Assembly (NCBI GenBank): GCA_963594675.1
Contig: CAVBGA010000187.1
Span: forward strand, 1-64,000
Source of the DNA: Ruminococcus_G sp963594675
Lineage (GTDB): Bacteria > Bacillota > Clostridia > Lachnospirales > Lachnospiraceae
DNA: 64,000 nt
Direction: 5' to 3'
The notes beneath the pieces are model-generated. The model had not been told where the DNA came from. It worked only from the letters and a program-made list of their open reading frames with translations, and did no database searches. The position numbers were made by a program, and so were the translations under genes. Of this stretch, positions 43,998 to 52,925 are shown in pieces. Numbering within the stretch: position 1 is the stretch's first letter; every line of letters begins with the position of its first letter.

Positions 43998-45360
43998 TAT
44001 GACTTTTTGCCAGAGCTTTTTTAAAGCGAAAGCTGAATAGTACAATGGTAAAAGATACTGCCAGAAAATCGGCAATGGGTTCTGCAGCATATACAGCCAG
44101 AGTCTGGTAGGAAGACCAGATATGAGGCATGATATAAATTAAAGGCAACAGCAGAATAAATTTACGGGCAACTGCCACAATAATGGATTCTTTTGCACAT
44201 CCGATGGAGGTAAAAGCCATCTGGCAGGCGGTCTGGATGCCCATCATAAATACACATCCCAAGTAAATGCGAAGGGCTGTTTTGGTAAAAGTGATTAAGG
44301 TGGCATCCGTTGTAAAGATGCCTGCAAAAATCTGTGGGAATATCATGACCAAAAGCCAGATGATAGCAGCGTAGGCGAAGTCGATTTTTAATAAAAGAAA
44401 ATAGGTTTCCTTCACGCGATCCGTCTGACCAGCTCCATAATTAAAGCTCATAATAGGCTGGGCTCCCTGGCCGATTCCCTGGAGAGGAAGCATGGCAAAC
44501 TGCATGACTGTGGATAGGATTGTCATAGCACCGACAGCCACATCCCCACCGTATACCAAAAGCGAAGAATTAAAGCAGATATTGATAATGCTTTCACTGG
44601 CCTGCATAACAAAGGTAGCAGTACCAAGGGCGATGCAGGGGAGGATAATTTCTCCGGAAAGTTTCATATTTTTAAACTTTAGCTGTAACTTGCTTTCCTT
44701 ACCCAGAAGAAAATGAATAATCCAGATGCAGGAAGCTGCCTGGGAAATGACGGTAGCAAGAGCAGCACCTTTTACTCCCATATGGAATCCGAAAATAAAA
44801 ATAGGATCCAAGATGATATTGAAAATAGCGCCAATAAGTACAGATAACATACCCGTCTTTGCAAAACCCTGGGTTGTGATAAACATATTCATGCCCAGAG
44901 TCATTTGCACAAAAATGGTTCCTACAGAATAGATATTCATGTAATCTACGGCATAGCCAATGGTATTTTTACTGGCGCCAAAGGCCAAAAGCAGGGGCTT
45001 GTTAAAAAGCAATAAAAGTATGGTCAGAGCAAGGGAGATAATAATCTGCAGGGCAAAACAATTTCCCAGAATTTTTTCTGCTGTATCATAGTCTTTCTTT
45101 CCCATACAGATAGAGGCTCTTGGAGCACCGCCGCTTCCCACCAGGGCTGCAAAGGCGGAGACAATAAGGATGATGGGCATACAAACCCCAAGACCGGTAA
45201 GAGCTAAAGAACCTACCTTAGAAATATGTCCAATATACACCCGGTCTACAATGTTATACAACATATTGATAAGCTGGGCAGTGACGGTGGGAATGGCCAG
45301 ACTAAAGAGAAGATTCTTAATAGGAGCTTTTCCCAGATAATCTTTGTCTTTTTGATTCAT
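43981..45360 (-). CDS. MATE family efflux transporter (4 of 6)
   Basis: This 459-residue MATE-type protein has 12 membrane segments (PTVTAQLINMLYNIVDRVYI near residue 25, MSFNYGAGQTDRVKETYFLL near 300). It resembles copy 1 (18113-19525) in these segments. Its final codons form part of the terminator stem it shares with the convergent operon. Substrate unknown. Confidence 0.92.
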   Translation of the reverse strand: MNQKDKDYLGKAPIKNLLFSLAIPTVTAQLINMLYNIVDRVYIGHISKVGSLALTGLGVCMPIILIVSAFAALVGSGGAPRASICMGKKDYDTAEKILGNCFALQIIISLALTILLLLFNKPLLLAFGASKNTIGYAVDYMNIYSVGTIFVQMTLGMNMFITTQGFAKTGMLSVLIGAIFNIILDPIFIFGFHMGVKGAALATVISQAASCIWIIHFLLGKESKLQLKFKNMKLSGEIILPCIALGTATFVMQASESIINICFNSSLLVYGGDVAVGAMTILSTVMQFAMLPLQGIGQGAQPIMSFNYGAGQTDRVKETYFLLLKIDFAYAAIIWLLVMIFPQIFAGIFTTDATLITFTKTALRIYLGCVFMMGIQTACQMAFTSIGCAKESIIVAVARKFILLLPLIYIMPHIWSSYQTLAVYAAEPIADFLAVSFTIVLFSFRFKKALAKSHKNSAS

Positions 45361-45595
45361 ATCTTTCCCTTCTTTTTTCGCATAAGATGTTACATAGTTG
45401 CTTTTTCATAATCGAATTGTTTTATAATTTTCTTATTAAAGCATATTTTAAAACATTATGCAATTAGTTACAAAGGGATTGTGATACTAATTTTTAGCAC
45501 CCCAATCCCTTGTAGATGAATTACTTAATTCAGTTTTGACAATTCTTGTACTAGCATATCCAACCAAGCTTGATCAATATAAGGACCAATCAGAA

Positions 45596-45790
45596 CAATT
45601 TCTCCACCAGACCTTGGAAACATTTCTATTTTGTAAAATGAGCCGCACGGAAACTGCCAAACAGCTTCATATTCACCTGAATACCCTGAAATATCGTCTG
45701 AATCGTATTCAAGAACTCTGTGATGTGGATTTGGAATCACCATCAACTCTCTTCTACCTGCAGTTGTCCTTTGCAGTAAGAAAACGGTAA
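45596..45790 (+). pseudogene. 3' remnant of a PucR/CdaR-type regulator
   Basis: About 60 codons match the C-terminal helix-turn-helix of PucR/CdaR family regulators: MSRTETAKQLHIHLNTLKYR followed by LNRIQELCDVDLESP and an LQLSFAVRKR end. The rest of the gene (normally 350 or more residues) is missing. An open frame on the opposite strand (45525-45746) shows no family features and is probably a shadow. Confidence 0.75.
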
Positions 45791-45793
45791 TCC

Positions 45794-46228
45794 CTATTCC
45801 AGAAACAATTCAAAGCCGTAGCAACTTTTCTCAAATCCATAAGCTTCATAGAATTTGTGAGCGGAGTTTCGGGGAATTCCAGAATCTAGGATAATAGCTT
45901 TGCATCCTTCTTCCTGGGCCATTTTTTTCGCATGATCTATCATCTGTTTTCCATATCCTTTTCCACGATATTTTTCTTTTGTAATAATGCTTGCAAGATA
46001 GCAGGTGGTGCCGGACATCCAGAAGGTAGAGAAAAAGCTGCCGTGGCAAAAACCGCAGTATTCTCCCTTTTCATTTAAAAGAAAAAACACAAAGCTATTA
46101 GGGTCGGCAAGGATTTTTTCGTATACCTTTTTGGTTTCTTCCCTATCATATGTGTTGTAATCCCACAGGTCTTCGATAAAAGAAAATGCGTAGTCGAAAT
46201 CTTCCGGCATTGCAGATTTTATTTCCAT
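45794..46228 (-). CDS. GNAT family N-acetyltransferase
   Basis: This 144-residue cytosolic enzyme has the acetyl-CoA-binding motif KYRGKGYGKQMIDHAKK near residue 88 and the C-terminal SAHKFYEAYGFEK loop, both typical of GNAT enzymes. The acceptor may be an amine, an antibiotic or a protein. It is preceded on the same strand by a terminator hairpin and a short leader frame, which suggests attenuation. AGGAGG precedes the ATG. Confidence 0.9.
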   Translation of the reverse strand: MEIKSAMPEDFDYAFSFIEDLWDYNTYDREETKKVYEKILADPNSFVFFLLNEKGEYCGFCHGSFFSTFWMSGTTCYLASIITKEKYRGKGYGKQMIDHAKKMAQEEGCKAIILDSGIPRNSAHKFYEAYGFEKSCYGFELFLE

Positions 46229-46290
46229 TATATTTCCTCCTAAATCTTCAAAATTGTTAATATTAATAGTATAAGAAGAATTCTGCTTAC

Positions 46291-46325
46291 CAAAAAAGGT
46301 GTCAGAGCAATCGCTCTAACACCTT
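46291..46325 (-). terminator. Terminator hairpin upstream of the GNAT gene (possible attenuator)
   Basis: On the minus strand AAGGTGT-T-AGAGC pairs with GCTCT-G-ACACCTT around GATT with one mismatch, followed by six T. It lies 63 bases before the GNAT start and behind no other minus-strand gene, so it is either an attenuator or the end of a short RNA. Confidence 0.7.
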
Positions 46326-46371
46326 CGTTATACGGAAAAGTTTACATCTGATATTAGAAAATTGTCAATAG

Positions 46372-46425
46372 CTATTGCGGCAATGCTTGCAAATGACAGA
46401 TGAACATAAAAAAGTTGCATAGCAT
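46372..46425 (-). CDS. Possible 17-residue leader peptide before the attenuator
   Basis: MLCNFFMFICHLQALPQ, with AAGGA 6 bases before the ATG and that site inside the small inverted repeat ATAAG/CTTAT. It ends about 50 bases before the terminator hairpin. The layout is that of leader-peptide attenuation of resistance genes. It may also be chance; the region also faces a MATE promoter on the other strand. Confidence 0.35.
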   Translation of the reverse strand: MLCNFFMFICHLQALPQ

Positions 46426-46545
46426 AAGAAATCCTTATGGTAGGTATATAAATATTAGATAATATCGTGTATAAATATTGGCTGATATAATGAAATATGG
46501 ATAAAACAAAAAAATAATCGTTTCAATTTTATCAGGAGAGATGTT

Positions 46546-47913
46546 ATGAGCCGTGTTCTATCATCGAAGCAATCGATGAAAAGCAGAGAGATTCATTTTG
46601 AAAAAGGTCCCATCGTAGGGGCCTTGTTAAGCTACACAGCACCGATTTTACTGTCTCAGCTTTTGCAGCAGGTTTATAACATTACGGACTGCGTGATTGT
46701 GGGGCGTTTTTGTGGCTCCTATGGTCTGGCGGCAGCAGGATTGGGTGGCTTGATTCTTTCTGTCTTGATTAATTTCTTTATTGGTTTTTCTACGGGAGCC
46801 GGAATTCTGGTTTCCCAGCAGTTTGGGGCTTATCGTTATGAAAAATTGAGGAAGACTATTTCTACCATCGTGCATCTTGGCATGCTCTTAGGCCTGCTTC
46901 TTACGGGTGCAGGGCTTGTTAGTTCTTGTTTACTTTTGAAAATGATTAGCTGTCCGGAAGATATGTTCAGCGTCAGCAATACCTATCTTATGATTTGTTT
47001 TCTGGGACTTCTGCCTCAATTAGTATACAATATTGGAAATGCAATCCTTGAGGCCTTGGGAGATACAAAATCTCCTTTGCATTATCTATTTTTTTCCTGC
47101 CTGATCAATTTAGGGTTAGATGCCCTTTTTGTTATAGGATTTGATTTTGGCTTGGCCGGTGCGGCAGCGGCAACAGTGATTGCCCAATGGATTCTTTTCT
47201 TAATGATGATGGGAAGACTGTATATGCTGGATCCGGCTTACGCCTATCGCATGAATTCAGAAATGCTATCCCTAAAAGAATTGGGAGAAATGATTGCTCT
47301 TAGCCTTCCCTCTGGAATGCAGGCAGTATTTATGAGTATTTCCTCTCTGGTCTTGCAGGTAACCATCAATAGTTTTGGAGCAGCAGCTGTGGCGGGCATG
47401 ACGGTTTATGCAAAGTTGGAAGGATTTCTATATTATCCAGCTTTTTCTTATGGCATTGCCCTGACAGGATTTGTGGGACAAAATTATGGGGCTCGCTGTA
47501 TGGATCGTGTGAAACAGTCCGTTAGGGTAAGTCTTGGGGTCTGTACAGCAATTATTTTGCCTTTGAGTTTATTTTTAGTGGCAATTTCTCATCATGTCTT
47601 AGGGATTTTTACGACGGATGCCGATGTGATTTATAATGGCTGTCAGGCCATATTATATAATTTTCCATTTTATTTCCTCTATATGATCAATCAGATTTAT
47701 CTGGGATCTTTGAAAGGATTGGGCAAGACAACGTATCCAATGATCTGTACTATGGTTTGTTATTGCTTTTTCAGAGTTTTTTGGTGTTGGCTTTGGATTC
47801 CACATTTTCACAGCATGATCGTGGTCTATACTAGTTATGATGCCAGCTGGATTGTGATGATTCTGATGTTGATTCCTTATTTTAGGAAGACCTTGAAAGA
47901 AAAATCCGCTTGA
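46546..47913 (+). CDS. MATE family efflux transporter (5 of 6)
   Basis: This 455-residue MATE-type protein has 12 membrane segments (APILLSQLLQQVYNITDCVI near residue 35). AGGAGAG precedes the ATG. Upstream, TTATGG (46435), TTAGATAA 20 bases on, 7 bases, then TATAAA (46470-46475) resembles the SH3-peptide promoters with slightly different spacing, so it may be a weak member of that regulon. A tRNA gene follows. Substrate unknown. Confidence 0.92.
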   Translation: MSRVLSSKQSMKSREIHFEKGPIVGALLSYTAPILLSQLLQQVYNITDCVIVGRFCGSYGLAAAGLGGLILSVLINFFIGFSTGAGILVSQQFGAYRYEKLRKTISTIVHLGMLLGLLLTGAGLVSSCLLLKMISCPEDMFSVSNTYLMICFLGLLPQLVYNIGNAILEALGDTKSPLHYLFFSCLINLGLDALFVIGFDFGLAGAAAATVIAQWILFLMMMGRLYMLDPAYAYRMNSEMLSLKELGEMIALSLPSGMQAVFMSISSLVLQVTINSFGAAAVAGMTVYAKLEGFLYYPAFSYGIALTGFVGQNYGARCMDRVKQSVRVSLGVCTAIILPLSLFLVAISHHVLGIFTTDADVIYNGCQAILYNFPFYFLYMINQIYLGSLKGLGKTTYPMICTMVCYCFFRVFWCWLWIPHFHSMIVVYTSYDASWIVMILMLIPYFRKTLKEKSA

Positions 47914-47959
47914 AAGAGAAGGGGTAAAATAGTATACTATACAAGTGCAGATTGCATGT

Positions 47960-48033
47960 GTCTTCGTAGCTCAGCTGGATAGAGCACTCGCCTCCTAAGC
48001 GAGGGGTCAGAGGTTCAAATCCTCCCGGGGACG
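47960..48033 (+). tRNA. tRNA-Arg (anticodon CCU)
   Basis: A 74-base cloverleaf: acceptor GTCTTCG/CGGGGAC with G-U pairs, D arm around AGCTCAGCTGGATAGAGC, anticodon stem CTCGC/GCGAG with loop CTCCTAA (anticodon CCT, reading AGG), TTC arm GGTTCAAATCC. Discriminator base G. The CCA end is not encoded. A TATACT promoter box lies just upstream near 47935. Confidence 0.95.
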
Positions 48034-48044
48034 CTATAATACAT

Positions 48045-48092
48045 AAAAGTGGAGATGGATAACAAGTACAGCTTGTCCATCTCCACTTTTTT
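48045..48092 (+). terminator. Terminator of the tRNA gene
   Basis: A 15-bp stem (48045-48059 with 48076-48090) with a small inner stem ACAAG/CTTGT and a T-run. Confidence 0.9.
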
Positions 48093-48138
48093 CATCGTGT
48101 AGGAAACTTTGTTCCTATGCATCCGCAGATAGGTGTCA

Positions 48139-49734
48139 TTATTTGAGGAGCTGCTTCAGATCTTCCTCCGGCGTAGTGATAGGGGCAATACCGAAGTTCT
48201 CTACGAGATAATTCAGCACATTGGGTGAAATGAACGCTGGCAGTGTGGGGCCAAGTCGGATATTCTTGATACCCAGATGCAGCAGTGTCAGCAGGATACA
48301 CACAGCCTTCTGCTCATACCAGGAGAGCACCATAGACAGTGGAAGATCGTTCACTCCGCAGCTGAAAGCGTCAGCAAGAGCAAGGGCAATCTGGATAGCA
48401 CTGTAAGCGTCATTGCACTGTCCGACATCCATCAAACGGGGCAGTCCACCTATGGTTCCAAGGTCAAGGTCGTTGAAGCGGTATTTGCCGCAGGCCAGGG
48501 TCAGAACGACGGTATCGGCAGGCGTCTGTTTAACAAAGTCTGTATAGTAGTTGCGGCCGGGACGTGCGCCGTCGCAGCCAGCAACCAAGAAGAAGTGTTT
48601 GATTGCACCGGATTTGACAGCCTCGATAACTTGATCTGCTACGCCAAGCACTGTGCCGCGGGCAAAGCCAGTCATAACTGTGCTGCCGCCGTTGATGCCG
48701 GTGAAAGGTTTGTCCTCGGAGTAACCGGCCAGTTCCAAAGCTTTTTCGATAACCGGGGTGAAGTCCTTATCCTCTCCGATATGCGCTATCTCGGGGTAAG
48801 ACACCACCGCTGTGGTGAAGACACGGTCGGCATAGCTTGCTTTTGGTGGCATCAGACAGTTGGTGGTAAACAGCACCGGAGCGGGAAGTTCCGCAAATTC
48901 TTTCTGTTGGTTCTGCCATGCTGTACCGAAATTGCCTTTGAGATGGGAATACTTTTTCAGTTCAGGATAAGCGTGAGCAGGGAGCATTTCACCATGGGTG
49001 TAGATGTTGATCCCCTTGCCTTCGGTCTGCTCCAGCAACAGCTTCAGGTCGTGAAGATCATGGCCGGAGATGACGATGAAGGGTCCTTTTTCTACAGTCA
49101 GAGGTACGGTAACAGGAGTAGGCGTTCCATAACTCTCGGTGTTGGCTTTGTCTAGAAGTGCCATGCACGTGAGGTTTTTCTCACCGACTTCCATCACGAT
49201 AGGCAGCAGCTCGTCCATGCCCCAATCCTCACCAATGGCAAAGAGTGCCTTAGCAAAAAAGCGATTTACCTCCTCATCGGTATAGCCCAATACCATGGCG
49301 TGATGTGCATAAGCAGCCATACCACGTATACCAAAAAGTATGAGGGATTTGAGACTGCGGATGTCTTCCTGGGCATTCCATACATCTTCCATATGATAAT
49401 CATCTGTGCGTCCGCACTCAGAAGTACAGGCGGAACAATCGGGAACAAGACGAGACTTTTCTGCGTGAACCTGATCAATCAGTTGGCGGATAGTTTTTTC
49501 ATTAAAATTCACATTTGTTATAGTGGTGAACAGGCCTTCAATGATCAGGCGCCAGGTGTCTTCGTTTACATCCAGGGCATCACATGCCGCACGGGACAGC
49601 CCAACCAGAGCGCCGGTCAATTCGTCCTGAAGTTTCGCTACATCGGCGGTCTTACCACAGACACCGGTTTTTCCTGTGCAGCCGGTGCAGCCAGCTGTCT
49701 GCTCACACTGAAAACAAAACATTTTTCGATCCAT
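48139..49734 (-). CDS. hcp: Hydroxylamine reductase (hybrid cluster protein)
   Basis: This 531-residue cytosolic iron-sulfur protein reduces hydroxylamine to ammonia or detoxifies nitric oxide. The N-terminal cluster cysteines are Cys 7, 10, 19 and 26 (CFQCEQTAGC, then CGK). Hybrid-cluster ligands are visible in ECGRTDD, TTNCLMPP near 295, LVAGCDGARPGRNYY near 385 and LTLACGKYRFN. AGGA precedes the ATG. The coding sequence looks richer in G and C than its neighbours, which may mean transfer. It is a single gene behind a palindromic site. Confidence 0.95.
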   Translation of the reverse strand: MDRKMFCFQCEQTAGCTGCTGKTGVCGKTADVAKLQDELTGALVGLSRAACDALDVNEDTWRLIIEGLFTTITNVNFNEKTIRQLIDQVHAEKSRLVPDCSACTSECGRTDDYHMEDVWNAQEDIRSLKSLILFGIRGMAAYAHHAMVLGYTDEEVNRFFAKALFAIGEDWGMDELLPIVMEVGEKNLTCMALLDKANTESYGTPTPVTVPLTVEKGPFIVISGHDLHDLKLLLEQTEGKGINIYTHGEMLPAHAYPELKKYSHLKGNFGTAWQNQQKEFAELPAPVLFTTNCLMPPKASYADRVFTTAVVSYPEIAHIGEDKDFTPVIEKALELAGYSEDKPFTGINGGSTVMTGFARGTVLGVADQVIEAVKSGAIKHFFLVAGCDGARPGRNYYTDFVKQTPADTVVLTLACGKYRFNDLDLGTIGGLPRLMDVGQCNDAYSAIQIALALADAFSCGVNDLPLSMVLSWYEQKAVCILLTLLHLGIKNIRLGPTLPAFISPNVLNYLVENFGIAPITTPEEDLKQLLK

Positions 49735-49822
49735 ATTGAAATCCTCACTTTCTTTAATTAAGTTATTAGGAGACCTCTTTGCTTTTGTGACTCGATTATA
49801 ATACGATCAAATCAACAAATCA

Positions 49823-49836
49823 GTTGAATTTTCAAC
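49823..49836. promoter_or_regulatory. Inverted repeat upstream of hcp
   Basis: GTTGAATTTTCAAC is a 6-bp inverted repeat about 90 bases upstream of hcp. A TATAAT box on the minus strand (49795-49800) lies between. It may be the site of a nitrosative-stress regulator. The regulator is not known from this window. Confidence 0.4.
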
Positions 49837-50000
49837 GGAATGGGAGGATGTGAAAAAATAATGCGATTTTAGTGAAGATAAATTTAGTAACATCATTATT
49901 ATCCGGATTCACTTGACGAATAATTGCAATATAAGGTGTATGAAAATAAAATAATTGTTATAATCTAAGTACAAATGTGACAGAAAGGTTGGTAGTACTT

Positions 50001-50219
50001 ATGTGTGAGAAAAAAGAACTGAGTTTTTCAATATTCATGTTATACAGTCTTGCAGATAAATGGAAGATGTCTCCTGCTAAAGTGTATAAAATACTGAATT
50101 CAACCGGAATTTTAGATAATTATATTATTAAATGCTATGACGTCCTTCATACGCAGGGGAAAGAGTATTTAGTAGAAGATATTACAGACTACGTGAGAGA
50201 AAAAGGGATTAATGTATGA
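50001..50219 (+). CDS. DUF3791 family small protein
   Basis: This 72-residue protein of the DUF3791 type begins MCEKKELSFSIFMLYSLADK and contains SPAKVYKILNSTGILDNYI. In Firmicutes this family is commonly the first gene of a pair with DUF3990, resembling a toxin-antitoxin arrangement. The frame opens at 49977, but homology and spacing favour 50001. Its stop overlaps the start of a broken DUF3990 gene (ATGA). Confidence 0.8.
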   Translation: MCEKKELSFSIFMLYSLADKWKMSPAKVYKILNSTGILDNYIIKCYDVLHTQGKEYLVEDITDYVREKGINV

Positions 50220-50364
50220 TTGTATATCATGGATCAACAGCAATTATTCGTTTATTCAGCTTAAATAGTGAAAATCTTTGTTCTTGTTGATGTCAATGTT
50301 CAGACGAGAATCAGCGCTTGAATGCAAGGGAAGTCCAATAAAACGGACAGGAAATATGAGATAA
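50216..50364 (+). pseudogene. Internally deleted DUF3990 gene
   Basis: The frame starting in the DUF3791 stop reads MIVYHGSTAIIRL, the typical DUF3990 start, but stops at 50290 after 24 codons. A second frame at 50299-50364 contains FRRESALECKGS, similar to the family's C-terminal end. The middle (about 100 or more codons) is deleted. The partner of DUF3791 is therefore dead, leaving an orphan. Confidence 0.7.
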
Positions 50365-50433
50365 TTAATTAAACGATTACGTGGAATGTTTTGAATGAGT
50401 ATTCCAGATTATTAATAAAGGAGAATTGGTAAA

Positions 50434-50736
50434 ATGAGCAAGACTTATATAACACTTACAGGAACACAGTATTATCATGGCAAAGATTTTCTGAAGCCGG
50501 GAATGCGTGTACAGCTTGTAAAGGAGCCGGATAACAAATATGATAAGGAGGCCATTGTTGTTCGATTGGAAGGTCTCGGAGATATTGGTCATGTGGCAAA
50601 CAGTGCACATACTGTTATCGGTGAGAGTATTAGCGCTGGACGGCTGTATGATCGAATTGGTAAGAAAGCATACGCTAAGGTTGTGTATGTGCTGCCAACT
50701 GGGGTGATTTGCAAGGTTTCAAAAAGGGATTTGTAG
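50434..50736 (+). CDS. Stand-alone HIRAN domain protein
   Basis: This 100-residue protein is almost entirely one HIRAN domain: YITLTGTQYYHGKDFLKPGM, then LVKEPDNKYDKEAIVVRLEG and GDIGHVANSAHTV. HIRAN domains bind DNA ends or single-stranded DNA, and are found alone in many bacteria or fused to helicases. AAGGAG precedes the ATG. No partner nuclease or helicase is nearby. Confidence 0.85.
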   Translation: MSKTYITLTGTQYYHGKDFLKPGMRVQLVKEPDNKYDKEAIVVRLEGLGDIGHVANSAHTVIGESISAGRLYDRIGKKAYAKVVYVLPTGVICKVSKRDL

Positions 50737-50923
50737 CAGATGTTTGCAGTCATATTATCAATGATGACACTGCTGGATACATGACAAAGCCGATGAAATA
50801 ATGTTAGCTTCCCAGAGTGATAAGGATTGCGTGTGACTGAAAAAAATGCGGATGCCGCAAAAAAATCAGATAGAGAGTATAGGTGGGGGACCTTTTTGTT
50901 TTATATGGAAGGAAAATCAAATT

Positions 50924-51736
50924 ATGTCAACAGTAGTAATTACAGGCTCAAGCAGAGGATTTGGCTTTGAGCAGGCGAAACAATTCAGAAAAGCTGGATA
51001 TAATGTGGTATTGTCCGGAGTCAATAAGAAAAATCTTGATAGGGCCTTAGAAGCGATGAGGGCGCTTTATCCGAAAAAGACGGAAGGAGTACAAGCTGTT
51101 TTATGTGATGTCCGGAAGCAGGAAGAGATACAAAATTTGTGGAAAACGGCGAAAAATACCTTTGGCAGTGTGGATATCTGGATTAACAATGCAGGAGTAA
51201 ATCAAGCGGATAAACCAATATATGAATTAACAGCAGAAGAGATAGAATTTATGCTGGATACGGATTTAAAAGGTACTATCCTTGGCTCCAAGATTGCTTT
51301 TTCGGAGATGAAAAAACAGGGATATGGCCAAATATTTAATGTGGAGGGATACGGTTCCAATGATGCCATGATGACGGGACTTTCCATTTATGGAACCACG
51401 AAACGTGCGGTTACTTATTTTACCCAGGCTTTGGCGAAAGAGAGTGAAGAAATCACGAAAGGAGCTGTAAAAGTAGGAAGATTGGCTCCGGGAATTATGA
51501 TTACGGATTTTCTGAAAACAGCAAATGGTGGCAGTACGCAGATTGAATTACCGGAAAAAACCAAAAAGGTATATCGTATTCTTGGCGATTATCCAGAAAC
51601 GATTGCCCGGTATATTGTTCCAAGAATGATCAGAAATCAGAAAAATAATACAAGAATTATTTGGTTGACTAACAGGAGGGCGTTTGTTCGATTTTTAACT
51701 GCTGGATTTCATAAGCGGAAAGGTATTGATTTATAA
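50924..51736 (+). CDS. Short-chain dehydrogenase/reductase
   Basis: About 270 residues of classical SDR: cofactor motif VITGSSRGFGFEQ at residues 5-17, NNAGVNQ near 88 and catalytic YGTTK near 155. It oxidises or reduces a hydroxyl or keto group with NAD(P)H. The open frame begins at 50846, but GGAAGGA and the SDR start favour 50924. It is a single gene between the HIRAN and FUSC-like genes. Substrate unknown. Confidence 0.88.
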   Translation: MSTVVITGSSRGFGFEQAKQFRKAGYNVVLSGVNKKNLDRALEAMRALYPKKTEGVQAVLCDVRKQEEIQNLWKTAKNTFGSVDIWINNAGVNQADKPIYELTAEEIEFMLDTDLKGTILGSKIAFSEMKKQGYGQIFNVEGYGSNDAMMTGLSIYGTTKRAVTYFTQALAKESEEITKGAVKVGRLAPGIMITDFLKTANGGSTQIELPEKTKKVYRILGDYPETIARYIVPRMIRNQKNNTRIIWLTNRRAFVRFLTAGFHKRKGIDL

Positions 51737-51881
51737 GTTGGTAAAGTCTTGGGGGCTGTAACCCTTGCATTTTCTTAAATTTTGCAGTACACTTCTCTTC
51801 GTTTTATTAGTTTTTTATCTGCCGGGCATTTTCTACAGAATTTTCTGGCATTTAACACTCAAATAGGAAAGGAGAGGCTGC

Positions 51882-52922
51882 ATGACTTTTTATCAAGAAT
51901 TGCAATTAAGTTCTGTCGGTTCGAAACAATTAATTCGCAACACGACAGATAAGAAAGAAAAACAACGCCATATCCTGATATATAATTTTAAGGTATATCT
52001 GGTTATGGTGTTTTGTGTTGCTGTGGTAACCCTTTACAATAAATGGACAGGGAATGACAATAGCGTGGTAGGTGTAACGGTTTTGTTGGCCCTCTTGGTT
52101 TTGCGCCAGGCCGATTTCGGAATTAAGACCACCCATGGCTTACTTTCCATTATGGGTATATTTGCCATTCTTATGGCGGGACCACGTCTGGCAAATATTT
52201 TATCTCCAATAGGAGCCTTTTTCGTCAATGTGATAAGTATTTTTCTTTTGATGATTTTGGGATGTCATAATGTGATTATGCACAATCATTCCACTTTTGT
52301 TTTGGGATATTTACTTTTGTATGGGTATGATGTGACGGGACATGCTTATAAGATGCGACTTATCGGTTTACTGGTGGGAATGTTGGTCTGTATGGGGGTT
52401 TTTTATAAAAATCAAAAGAATCGTCCCTATCGAAGAAGATTTCTGGATCTCTTTCGGGAGTTTGACATTCATTCAGCCAGAAATCGGTGGTATGTGAAAT
52501 TAACCTTTATCGTATCCGGTGCTATGCTTATTGTCAGTTTACTGGGTTTGCCCCGAGCTATGTGGGCAGGAATTGCCTGTATGTCGGTATGTCTGCCATT
52601 TACAGAGGATGGTGTGCCCAGGGCTAAGGACAGAGGTATGTTCAATGTTGTAGGATGTGCCCTTTTCATTGTTCTTTATTTGCTTTTACCCAAGTCTATG
52701 CATAGCCTGATTGGTATCATCGGTGGAATCGGTGTGGGCTATTCTGCTGGCTATAGATGGCAGACCGCCTTTAATACCTTTGGAGCGCTGGCGATTGCCT
52801 CCTCATTGTTTGGTATGTGGACGGCGGTGGCCTTGCGTGTAGGAATCAATGTGTTGGCATCCATCTATACGGTATTCCTTAATCGAATGGCGGATAAAAT
52901 ATATATAGGAAAAGCAATATAA
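51882..52922 (+). CDS. FUSC-like membrane protein
   Basis: This 346-residue membrane protein has about ten hydrophobic segments in two similar halves separated by a basic loop (KNQKNRPYRRRFLDLFREFD near residue 178). FUSC-type aromatic acid exporters have this layout. The second half, FNVVGCALFIVLYLLLPKSM, is typical. GGAGAGG precedes the ATG. A TetR remnant lies convergent right after it, possibly its former regulator. Confidence 0.75.
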   Translation: MTFYQELQLSSVGSKQLIRNTTDKKEKQRHILIYNFKVYLVMVFCVAVVTLYNKWTGNDNSVVGVTVLLALLVLRQADFGIKTTHGLLSIMGIFAILMAGPRLANILSPIGAFFVNVISIFLLMILGCHNVIMHNHSTFVLGYLLLYGYDVTGHAYKMRLIGLLVGMLVCMGVFYKNQKNRPYRRRFLDLFREFDIHSARNRWYVKLTFIVSGAMLIVSLLGLPRAMWAGIACMSVCLPFTEDGVPRAKDRGMFNVVGCALFIVLYLLLPKSMHSLIGIIGGIGVGYSAGYRWQTAFNTFGALAIASSLFGMWTAVALRVGINVLASIYTVFLNRMADKIYIGKAI

Positions 52923-52925
52923 TAT

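Noticed and set aside
45525..45746. Minus-strand open frame of 73 codons
   Set aside because: It overlaps the PucR-like remnant, which has clear homology on the plus strand; the minus frame has none.
47960..48033. tRNA-Arg as the end of an integrated element
   Set aside because: No integrase gene and no repeat of the tRNA 3' end was found in the flanking sequence.
48277..49155. Plus-strand open frame of 292 codons
   Set aside because: Antisense shadow of hcp; composition reflects the codon use of the real gene.
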